Source of the DNA: a virus
Virus record (IMG/VR): IMGVR_UViG_3300025154_002802
Span: 1 to 29,949 of that record
Reading direction: 5' to 3' (one strand)
Length of the DNA: 29,949 bases
Numbering within the stretch: the first letter of the stretch is position 1; every line of letters starts with the position of its first letter. The position numbers were made by a program, and so were the translations under genes. Positions 21,352 through 28,326 of this stretch are shown in pieces. The notes below the pieces were generated by a model. It made no database searches. It saw only the letters and a program-made list of their open reading frames with translations, and was not told the origin of the DNA.

Positions 21352-23646
21352 TTATTCCTCCACCAGGTGATAGCCTGTTCCCTTATTAGTTTTAGTGGGA
21401 ATAGCTATTATTTCGATATCTCCTTGTTCACTAAGTGTATCTATGATATTGCGGAAATTGGCCTTATCGATTTTCATGCGTTTCATAAGCACACTATGCA
21501 ACAGTGTTCTTTGATCCGCTTGGCGAAGTTTTTGCTTTAGTTTCAAACAAAGTGCATGAAAATCATTATCAGCAACATAGCATTGAGAAAGATAAAGCAT
21601 TCTTCGAAGCTGGTGTGTCATAAGTGCAACAGACCATTTTGCAGCAGCGGCGCTGATTAAGGGTGATAAATGGCTTTCACTGCAGGCATAAATCAGCGCC
21701 AGCTTGCGGGCATTTTCATTTGCCCTTCCCCAAACGGTTTTTGAGACTTCATCATTACCATCCTCTGCTTTTGAATACTCCTCGTCGGCAAATACTCTAA
21801 AATCATCGAGAATGCGTTTGCCCTCATCAGAATAATCCACGATTACCGGAATAGGATTTACATCGATAAGATTATTAGGTTTGCCTGGATTAAAATCCCT
21901 CCACCATTTTGCAATCTCGAGAATTTCATTGGGCATCGAATCAATAAGACCTGCATCCTTGCCCGTTGAGCGTTTGCCCACATCGATAGTTACCATTCTT
22001 GCGATAAAACCATTGGTAAGCATTCTTTCACTAAGAGCAGCGTAATAGTAAGTGGGTGTAGCAGTGCCAAAAATAGTCAGATGAGGCTGGTTTATAAATC
22101 CAGCCTGCTGTTTCCCGGCTTTTCGGCGCATGGGGTAAACTGAATTGCTGGATGTGTACATTGTCAGAAGCGTTCCCATGATGCTCTCTAAATGACCATC
22201 ACGGCTCTTGTTGAATGATTGCAGCATGGTATCAATTTCATCATTCTGAAAAAGCATGCACGGTGTTTGAAACATCGCATCCTGTAAACCCTCGCCGGAA
22301 GCGAATTTATCTCCAAGGCTGTTCATCTCGCCTATTTGATTAAGGATATAAGCATTAATTTTTCTGGGATAATCTTTACCGGTTGATGCACCGGCAAGAG
22401 CCAGGATATAAATATTGGGCCGAAGATCGCCTTTTTCGCGAACCTTTCGGCCGCATAGATAAGACTGCCCTGCCAAACTGCCACAAAATGCCATAGGCTG
22501 ATTTGGATATGCCGAGATTTGCATGCAAAAATCCATTACCCGTGACATAAAGCCAGGCACACGCAAAAGCTCAACTGGTATTGGACCCGGATCGATAAAA
22601 CGCTGTATTTGCTTATCTTCTTTTTCAAATGATTTGACCAGTGCGGAAATGTTTACATCGGTTGGCACTTCAATGTTTTTTTCACCGAAACCTTTTGTTG
22701 CCAGTGTCTGTGCTGCCTTGCTGTAATCACCATTATGTTCCAAGAGCGTATAAACACTGAAAGGCGAGTATGCCTTTTCGCTTTCAAATGGATGTGCATT
22801 GGTAGAAAATACATAAAAAACTCTGTTTTTAAGTGTTGCGGAAGTTCCGGTTGTTTTACCTGGCCTGCACCAATGCTCATTTTCACCTGCCTGGTAACAT
22901 TGCCAGTCATGTTGCAATAAAACAGCCCTTAAATCGCCGTTGAAGTTATAATCGTCACCTGGTCGAAGCGAACCGCTTGGTGATGATTGCGTTTGCTGAG
23001 GCTCAAGCGGTTCTGGAACATACTCGTTTAAAGATAATGCCGCACCAAGAAGTATATCCCGCTCCTCAGGCGATATTACAGGTATATTTATAAAATCATT
23101 TTGAACCAGTTCATAACCCGGTGTTGGCGCACATAGAAATAATCCACCTTCGCCGCGAGTTTCAATATATGTTGGCAGGATATACCATGTTCCATCTTTG
23201 TTCTGGATTGGCTTAAATGTCTTACCGCATAAAATTACTTCATCGCCAGTGTCTATTGTTATTTTGCGTTTGGCAAGCTTAAGGCTTTTGCATATCTCTT
23301 CCTCGCAGCGGTAAATAACATGTCGACCGCCCGATTGAGATTTTTCGATAACAAGCCGGCCAAGTAGATCGGGCAATTCTTTTTTGACTATTGCCTGCCA
23401 TGGATCGAACATCTCAGCCGCAATATCAAAATCTATCATCTCAAGGTTGCGGGAGACTTTACCAGTCACGATACATACACCATTATTTTCGTTGTTGAAC
23501 CAGCTTTGCAGTTCACAGTCGTATGGAAGCCGCTGCTGATATTGTTTCCATTGTGATAATGCGGCGAACTTAAGCTGTACGTTAGCCGGCAGAACTGAGA
23601 GACCAGTATGTAAATATGAAAAAGATATTTCTTTAAGGTTGGGCAT
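21352..23646 (-). CDS. Primase-polymerase with C-terminal ATPase (DUF3987-like) domain
   Basis: This 764-aa replication protein starts at ATG 23646. The N-terminal domain has the bifunctional primase/polymerase pattern: SQWKQYQQRLP, then GVCIVTGKVSRNLEMIDFD with the metal-binding D72/D74, and SGGRHVIYR with H109. The central part (~200-350) links to an ATPase of the DUF3987 type. Its nucleotide-binding loop is ALAGASTGKD (416-425), and FQNDEIDTM (~466-474) is a Walker B candidate. The usual Ser/Thr after GK is replaced by Asp, a pattern I believe is tolerated in this family. Helicase and primase functions are thus fused, as in satellite and phage replication proteins. It likely initiates phage DNA synthesis, possibly at the adjacent 21038-21351 segment. 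Confidence 0.8.
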   Translation of the reverse strand: MPNLKEISFSYLHTGLSVLPANVQLKFAALSQWKQYQQRLPYDCELQSWFNNENNGVCIVTGKVSRNLEMIDFDIAAEMFDPWQAIVKKELPDLLGRLVIEKSQSGGRHVIYRCEEEICKSLKLAKRKITIDTGDEVILCGKTFKPIQNKDGTWYILPTYIETRGEGGLFLCAPTPGYELVQNDFINIPVISPEERDILLGAALSLNEYVPEPLEPQQTQSSPSGSLRPGDDYNFNGDLRAVLLQHDWQCYQAGENEHWCRPGKTTGTSATLKNRVFYVFSTNAHPFESEKAYSPFSVYTLLEHNGDYSKAAQTLATKGFGEKNIEVPTDVNISALVKSFEKEDKQIQRFIDPGPIPVELLRVPGFMSRVMDFCMQISAYPNQPMAFCGSLAGQSYLCGRKVREKGDLRPNIYILALAGASTGKDYPRKINAYILNQIGEMNSLGDKFASGEGLQDAMFQTPCMLFQNDEIDTMLQSFNKSRDGHLESIMGTLLTMYTSSNSVYPMRRKAGKQQAGFINQPHLTIFGTATPTYYYAALSERMLTNGFIARMVTIDVGKRSTGKDAGLIDSMPNEILEIAKWWRDFNPGKPNNLIDVNPIPVIVDYSDEGKRILDDFRVFADEEYSKAEDGNDEVSKTVWGRANENARKLALIYACSESHLSPLISAAAAKWSVALMTHQLRRMLYLSQCYVADNDFHALCLKLKQKLRQADQRTLLHSVLMKRMKIDKANFRNIIDTLSEQGDIEIIAIPTKTNKGTGYHLVEE

Positions 23647-23663
23647 AGTTTTTTTTCTTTGGA

Positions 23664-25340
23664 TTAAAAAGGAATTTCATCGTTAAGTGGAACAAACTCC
23701 GGTAAAGGCTTGTTGAACTGCCAGTCAGAAGCTTCTGTATCTTCGAATTGATAGCCGGCTATTTTGTCGAACTTCTGGCCTGGTACATTTTTTACTGTTA
23801 TTTTTAGAGGTTCTCTGAGCCTTCCATTTTGCGCAAAAAATACTGCCATATCAGATTGGTCAGGCACAGTTTCATTGGACCTTTGGTTCCACCAAACTTC
23901 AGCTTTCTGGCGTGCGAAGCCACTGTGCTCAAAACAGATCCATTCAGAAATATAGGTAGCAAAAGCTATTTTATATTGCACTCGCATGGTTCGAGGCGAT
24001 TCGGTTTTAGCACTTTTCTTGGTATGCACATTGTAGAGAACCTCCTGAACCTCGTATTCATTGACACTTGTTTGGTCGGACAATATTCCTTCGGTACTGG
24101 CAGTGGTTTCATGTTTGGCTTTCTCCGGCGGTGGAAACTCGTATCCACAAGCGGGACATCTTGCATAGGCAGCATGGATGATTTCAGAACATCCGGGACA
24201 TTCTTTCGCAGGTGCCTCTCCACTGCCCCTGACCGCTGTATCTGTGACCCGCAGGCAATCGACAGGACCATGACGAAGAATATTCCCACCAAAATCAAGA
24301 ACGAGACAATCTTTTTTATTTTCATGTAATCTAAAACCCCTTCCTACCATTTGGTAATAAAGGCCCGGTGACATCGTCGGGCGCAACATTGCTATACAAT
24401 CGATATTAGGTGCATCAAAGCCTGTTGTTAAAACATTTACATTGCAGAGATACTTGAGATTTCCGCTTCGGAAATCATCAATCATCTTCTTTCGCCAGCC
24501 ATCTGGACTATCGCCGCTGACGAAACCACAATCAATATTATGATTTTCCTGGAAAATTCGCTGAATATGTTTTCCATGATCAACACCTGCGGCAAAGACG
24601 AGAACCGCATTTCTATCCTGTGTATATTCGAGTATTTCAGAACATGCGGTCCTGACACGAGTGTCGGTATCCATCAAATCTTCAAGCTCAGTTGAGATAA
24701 ATTCGCCCCCGCGAATATGAAGACCGCTTGTATCAATGCGAGTTTTTGACGCTTTGCTGCGTAGTGGACATAAATAGCCATCTCGAATAAGCTCTTTGAT
24801 GCCTACTTCGAAGCAAATTGAATTTAGAAAATGATCAGCCTGACATATCAGACCTGTTGTCATTCTAAACGGTGTTGCTGTTAAACCGACGACTCGCAGA
24901 TTAGGATTAACGACATGAGCATCACTAAGAAAACCTTGATACATTCCCTCGCCTTCCGGTGGAATCATGTGGGCTTCGTCAATAATGACCAAATCAAATG
25001 GATCGAGCTCAAAAGCTTTGCGATATATAGACTGAATTCCTGCTATAATTATCGGGTGCTCTGTGTCTTTTCTTTTCAGCCCCGCTGAATGAAGCCCGAC
25101 ATGCAGCTGGGGTGCTATGCCGGCAAGAGTATTATATGTCTGCTCTAAAAGTTCTTTAACATGCGCCAATATTAAAACTCTGCCGTTCCATATATTGACA
25201 GCGTCATTGCATATCGTCGCCATCACAGGCGTTTTACCGCCACCTGTCGGGATCACGATGACGGGATTGTCATCGTGATTCCGCAAATGACTATAAACAG
25301 CATCAACTGCTTGCTTTTGATATGGACGAAGTTCTATCAC
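23664..25340 (-). CDS. DEAH-box superfamily 2 helicase
   Basis: This 558-aa protein starts at GTG 25340 behind AAGG and overlaps RusA by 38 bases. Motifs are in order: Q-like RPYQKQAV (5-12), motif I PTGGGKT (31-37), motif II DEAH (121-124), motif III GLTATPF (~153) and motif VI QMVGRGFRL (~346). A C-terminal four-cysteine zinc motif (CPGC...CPAC) follows, resembling RadD/SSL2-type helicases. After it comes a ~140-residue tail ending in PEFVPLNDEIPF. It probably unwinds or remodels branched DNA in replication or recombination, next to a Holliday junction resolvase. Confidence 0.9.
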   Translation of the reverse strand: MIELRPYQKQAVDAVYSHLRNHDDNPVIVIPTGGGKTPVMATICNDAVNIWNGRVLILAHVKELLEQTYNTLAGIAPQLHVGLHSAGLKRKDTEHPIIIAGIQSIYRKAFELDPFDLVIIDEAHMIPPEGEGMYQGFLSDAHVVNPNLRVVGLTATPFRMTTGLICQADHFLNSICFEVGIKELIRDGYLCPLRSKASKTRIDTSGLHIRGGEFISTELEDLMDTDTRVRTACSEILEYTQDRNAVLVFAAGVDHGKHIQRIFQENHNIDCGFVSGDSPDGWRKKMIDDFRSGNLKYLCNVNVLTTGFDAPNIDCIAMLRPTMSPGLYYQMVGRGFRLHENKKDCLVLDFGGNILRHGPVDCLRVTDTAVRGSGEAPAKECPGCSEIIHAAYARCPACGYEFPPPEKAKHETTASTEGILSDQTSVNEYEVQEVLYNVHTKKSAKTESPRTMRVQYKIAFATYISEWICFEHSGFARQKAEVWWNQRSNETVPDQSDMAVFFAQNGRLREPLKITVKNVPGQKFDKIAGYQFEDTEASDWQFNKPLPEFVPLNDEIPF

Positions 25341-25692
25341 GTTGCATACACCTTATTTTTACTATTGTTTTCCCGCCTTTGATTGGTTCTTTCATAACGG
25401 TGGTCAGATGTTTAATCTGGCAATCATTAAAAAAGGCCCTACCTTTTTCCAAAGCATCAAGGAGTGGCTTTTGAATATTGTCAATATCGCGCTTTCGCCT
25501 ATCCGGCGGGTATGCCCTTACCTTCATTGCGAGCATACCCGTCATCGGTCGAACCTTCGCTGCCATAAGGGCTATGCAAACTTTTCTGCGAAACCTGATG
25601 CCATCAGCCCCTATAAACGTCCTATTCCCCCGCCGCTTAAAATAATGATTAATACTTGGCGGATATGGCAGCTCTATTGTCAGCGTTTCCAG
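25303..25692 (-). CDS. rusA: RusA-type Holliday junction resolvase, probable CTG start
   Basis: No ATG, GTG or TTG exists between an in-frame stop at 25746-25744 and position 25567. A CTG at 25692 follows a strong AAAAGGAG with a seven-base gap and gives METLTIELPYPPSINHYF, aligning with the N-terminus of E. coli RusA (ITLPWPPSNNRYY). From this start the catalytic aspartates are D69, D71 and D90. E. coli RusA uses D70, D72 and D91, a constant offset of one. Lysine 75 and the RDIDNIQK motif also match. The ATG at 25566 would remove 42 conserved residues. Total 129 aa, near the family's 120. It cuts four-way junctions during phage recombination. The CTG overlaps the end of the DUF669 gene by 13 bases. 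Confidence 0.9.
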   Translation of the reverse strand: METLTIELPYPPSINHYFKRRGNRTFIGADGIRFRRKVCIALMAAKVRPMTGMLAMKVRAYPPDRRKRDIDNIQKPLLDALEKGRAFFNDCQIKHLTTVMKEPIKGGKTIVKIRCMQRDRTSSISKASS

Positions 25693-26132
25693 GGAGCGAC
25701 TCCTTTTGCAGCTGGAGGATTTTGAGCAGCAGCGTTTTCGCGTTTACTGAAAGCCTTGATTTCATTGGCAGGTTCACCGGTATCGTTTCGCTTCTTTACC
25801 ACAACTTTGATAACTAGCGGTAAATTATGCAACTCTGTGCTATCCTTGGGCACCATCACTCCGACGGCTTTGCAAATTGCAGCCAACTGACTCTTTGCGA
25901 TTTTCACTGTCGTATCATTCTGATTTTCAAGGCTTAGCCTTGACCAGAGCAGGCGATTCTTGTAGTCGCCTTCGATGATCTCAAATTTCAATTCGAGATA
26001 GCTGCCATTTCCGTTTTTGGCCGCTTTCATTTCACTGTCCACAATCACTGCAGGATATTTTCCCGCTGGTATCGGATCAAAATCGGTTGCTGCTTCGACA
26101 TTATTTGCATTAAAATTATTCAGATTAGCCAT
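25680..26132 (-). CDS. DUF669 family protein, putative single-strand DNA-binding partner
   Basis: This 150-aa protein overlaps the Sak4-like gene by eight bases at its start. It shows DUF669 features: FDPIPAGKYPAVIVDSEMK, then GNGSYLELKFEIIEGDYKNR, LLWSRLSLEN and a C-terminal 'LVIKVVVKKRND..EPANEI' beta region. A Pro/Ala-rich basic tail ends in APWKR. Proteins of this family are encoded beside phage recombinases and are thought to act as single-strand-binding or annealing partners. Its place between a Sak4-like ATPase and RusA supports a recombination role. Confidence 0.85.
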   Translation of the reverse strand: MANLNNFNANNVEAATDFDPIPAGKYPAVIVDSEMKAAKNGNGSYLELKFEIIEGDYKNRLLWSRLSLENQNDTTVKIAKSQLAAICKAVGVMVPKDSTELHNLPLVIKVVVKKRNDTGEPANEIKAFSKRENAAAQNPPAAKGVAPWKR

Positions 26133-26925
26133 TGTTTACATTCTCCAGATTGGTAGTTTCTTGATTTGAATTGCTATTGAGCGCGTTGATAAACGCATCC
26201 CACGAGAGAGGAATTTCGTACGGAAGATTGTAGCGGTTTTTGGCAATACAAGATGGACCGCCAACAGTACGAATAACCCGCTCACCGCCATCTTTGCCAA
26301 GGCCTACAGCAATGGTTCTCTCTTTTCCAAAACCTATATTTTCAGATTCGGTTCTGAACTTGCGGGTTGCAAATAATACTGCATCCGCCCATTCGGTTAA
26401 AAGTGCTGTGGCATGTTTGTGCATACGTGGCGTATATCTATCGTAAGCACTGGATTCCGGGTCTTCAAATCTCTCGACCTTTGCGTGCGCGATAAGTATC
26501 ACTGCCATATTCCGTTCAGTTCGCAATGAATCTAAAGCATCGACAATCTGTCGCCAGAAAGCTAAAGCAGCGGTGTAACCACGAGCAAAACCACCATCAA
26601 CTTTTTCAATCGAACTTACCCCGGACAATCGACACAGTTCCTCCCAAATAAGCTGCTCCAGCCAATCGCATGAATCTACAATTACTGTTTGATAATCATG
26701 TTTCTCGATTGCTAATGCCGAAAGATATGCTTCCACATCGCTGTATTTTTTCGCAATTGGAAAAGATGCACAATCTATTTCACCTAAACCATCTTCTGTA
26801 GGAATAAAGATAGGATTAGGTGCATTTGCTCCGAACGTGCTTTTGCCGACACCCTCAACACCATAGACCATCAATCTGGGAGGCATTTGGCGTTTTCCTT
26901 TATGGATTTGATTAATTACTGACAT
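26125..26925 (-). CDS. Sak4-like RecA-type recombination ATPase
   Basis: This 266-aa protein is the first gene of the leftward replication operon, with ATG 26925 behind AAAGGG. It has Walker A GVEGVGKST (22-30), Walker B-like TVIVDSCD (about 80-87) and a later ILIAHAKVERFEDPES that is a RecA-fold sensor strand. This pattern (AAA_24 / Sak4-like) is common in phage single-strand annealing or recombination modules. The DUF669 gene overlaps its end by eight bases, the usual pairing. It is preceded by a 16-bp palindrome and promoter-like element B. Confidence 0.85.
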   Translation of the reverse strand: MSVINQIHKGKRQMPPRLMVYGVEGVGKSTFGANAPNPIFIPTEDGLGEIDCASFPIAKKYSDVEAYLSALAIEKHDYQTVIVDSCDWLEQLIWEELCRLSGVSSIEKVDGGFARGYTAALAFWRQIVDALDSLRTERNMAVILIAHAKVERFEDPESSAYDRYTPRMHKHATALLTEWADAVLFATRKFRTESENIGFGKERTIAVGLGKDGGERVIRTVGGPSCIAKNRYNLPYEIPLSWDAFINALNSNSNQETTNLENVNNG

Positions 26926-26954
26926 AAAAACCCTTTCATTCGATTATTGGTTTT

Positions 26955-26970
26955 GAAAGCTGCAGCTTTC
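26955..26970. repeat. Perfect 16-bp palindrome in the leader of the replication operon
   Basis: GAAAGCTGCAGCTTTC lies just downstream of promoter-like element B and 30 bases before the Sak4-like start. In RNA it would fold into a hairpin close to the 5' end, and in DNA it has the symmetry of an operator. No T-run follows on the minus strand. Confidence 0.5.
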
Positions 26971-27007
26971 CTTCTATATAGTTATTCGAATGAGATTGGG
27001 TGAGATT
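26969..27007 (-). promoter_or_regulatory. Phage promoter-like element, copy B
   Basis: This is the second copy of the 39-bp element (35/39 identical to 14318-14356). On the minus strand it has TCACCC, a 17-bp spacer and TATATA within TAACTATATAGAAGGA. It directs leftward toward the replication genes. CATTCGA at 26937-26943 and its inverse at 26986-26992 flank the box, as in copy A. Confidence 0.6.
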
Positions 27008-27036
27008 GAAACAACATTAAAATTTTTTTGAAAATC

Positions 27037-27150
27037 ACGTTAGTAATACATTAGTAATATTACTAACGTTTTACTAACGTTGGCGATTTTTCCGTCAATG
27101 TTTTACTAACGTTAGTAATAATTCACCAATGTTGGCACTAACGTTATTGT
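27037..27150. promoter_or_regulatory. Operator array of TTACTAACGTTAGTAA-like palindromes
   Basis: Half-sites ACGTTAGTAA/TTACTAACGT recur in this AT-rich segment between divergent genes. Copies are ACGTTAGTAATA (27037-27048), the 16-bp palindrome TTAGTAATATTACTAA (27051-27066), TTACTAACGTT (27071-27081), the perfect TTACTAACGTTAGTAA (27103-27118) and CACTAACGTTA (27136-27146). Such arrays usually bind a dimeric repressor or an initiator protein cooperatively. Confidence 0.75.
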
Positions 27151-27243
27151 TTTCACAAACGTGATGTCCTACATACTCACACCTTTAAATCCTGCATAAT
27201 CCATCCAGTCGTTAACAACAAAATCTTAAAGAAAGGTAAAGTT

Positions 27244-27762
27244 ATGAATGCAAAAGAGATTGTGCAGAATTACAAAGATGTCATTAGTCCAACCAAAATA
27301 GCAATTATCATTGCAAGAGCCAAAAAGAATGGATTGCCGGAAGACATGGTTGAAGATGTCATTCAGGATGTAGCATTGGAAATAATTAATTTTAATTATG
27401 ATCCTGAAAAATCTAATGGTGCCACTGAAACGACTGCACTTACCGCAATAATTGATCACAAAATCATAGATATAGTTCGGCGAATTGAATTCGAGAAAAA
27501 TTTTTGGGAAAGAGAATCTCATACCATCGAAATGGAAGCTGATGAGCTTAGACCTCTGCAAATGTCAATGGACATACAATCAGCGTTAAAAGCATTATCT
27601 CCAATTGAACGGCAAATATGTATGAAGCTTATAAACTGCATGACTATCAATGAAATTGCACAAGAAGAAAAATGGGGGTATGCAAAAGCAAAAAAGATTG
27701 TTGCAGGCATTAGAAGCAAATTAGCAGGGATGAATTTGAAGAATTATATTGATGAAAAATAA
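27244..27762 (+). CDS. Phage sigma-factor-like protein (ECF type)
   Basis: This 172-aa protein is transcribed rightward from the operator region, with ATG 27244 behind AAAGG. Residues 31-82 resemble sigma region 2: LPEDMVEDVIQDVALEIINF and TALTAIIDHKIIDIVRR. Residues 117-160 resemble region 4: ALSPIERQICMKLINCMTIN then EIAQEEKWGYAKAKKIVAG, a helix-turn-helix. No region 3 or anti-sigma domain is present, which is the ECF layout. It may direct host RNA polymerase to phage promoters such as copies A and B. A simpler DNA-binding regulator with a sigma-4-like HTH is the alternative. Identity is by pattern; function is an inference. Confidence 0.75.
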   Translation: MNAKEIVQNYKDVISPTKIAIIIARAKKNGLPEDMVEDVIQDVALEIINFNYDPEKSNGATETTALTAIIDHKIIDIVRRIEFEKNFWERESHTIEMEADELRPLQMSMDIQSALKALSPIERQICMKLINCMTINEIAQEEKWGYAKAKKIVAGIRSKLAGMNLKNYIDEK

Positions 27763-28326
27763 TTCTAAAATGAGTTATTTCAAAGCAAAGACTCTTTTAG
27801 TAACAAAAATTGCATAAGCATTTCAAATATTCGATTTTAGTCAAAATGCGACAAATATGGCATGGTTCCAGTATTTTGAAAAAAACAAGAACTTTTAAAA
27901 GAAGAGGACAGTGGAGTGATTTGGTTGTGGCCAGGGCTTTGATTATTCCAACATCGGTAAAGAAAAATGGGAAATTATAAAAATAAAAATTGCAACGACA
28001 GATTTAACTGGAAAGTTAAAATATCATTTTACCCATTTGAAAATGATATTCAAAGAAACCAAGCATATCTTACTTGGGTTAGGGCATTTCTAAAAGGATT
28101 ATCTAACAAACAATGCAAGAGAATGAAATAATTATCACATCTTGTATGTATTTGATTACATGTTTTAGTATCTTTTTACGAAACCACTCAGATCCTGGCT
28201 TTTTTGAAACGCCCTTCTTTATTACATATATATGCTCATTCTCCCATTTTGAGACTAGGTAACAATTAAACTTGATTACCTTGATAATGATGGTTACATG
28301 CAACAATATAGATTAAAGGATTAAAA
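27763..28326. other. Gene-poor segment before the integrase
   Basis: Between the sigma-like gene and the integrase lie 564 bp, with one supported ORF at 27967-28131. The remainder is AT-rich. A weak inverted pair AGGTAA / TTACCT lies in the last 80 bases before the integrase, and AAAGGA lies at its ribosome-binding site. A leftward reading of 28103-28306 (67 aa) has no ribosome-binding site or family and is not called. No tRNA or clear attachment site is seen. Confidence 0.5.
27967..28131 (+). CDS. Small protein upstream of integrase, 54 aa
   Basis: This short ORF starts at ATG 27967. It encodes a basic N-terminus, then WKVKISFYPFENDIQR and AYLTWVRAFLKGL. The aromatic 'ISFYPF' followed by a Trp-containing helix looks like the small proteins that I have seen encoded beside serine recombinases. 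I am not certain of this family. The ribosome-binding site is weak (GGTAAAG), so expression is less sure than for the operon genes. It could be an excision-associated factor. That is speculation from position. Confidence 0.45.
   Translation: MGNYKNKNCNDRFNWKVKISFYPFENDIQRNQAYLTWVRAFLKGLSNKQCKRMK

Noticed and set aside
28103-28306. A 67-codon leftward frame before the integrase
   Set aside because: It has no ribosome-binding site and no family, and it overlaps the end of the better-supported 54-aa rightward ORF.
27763-28326. Possible tRNA or attachment site next to the integrase
   Set aside because: No cloverleaf or T-loop motif is visible, and without the opposite prophage end a direct-repeat att site cannot be identified.
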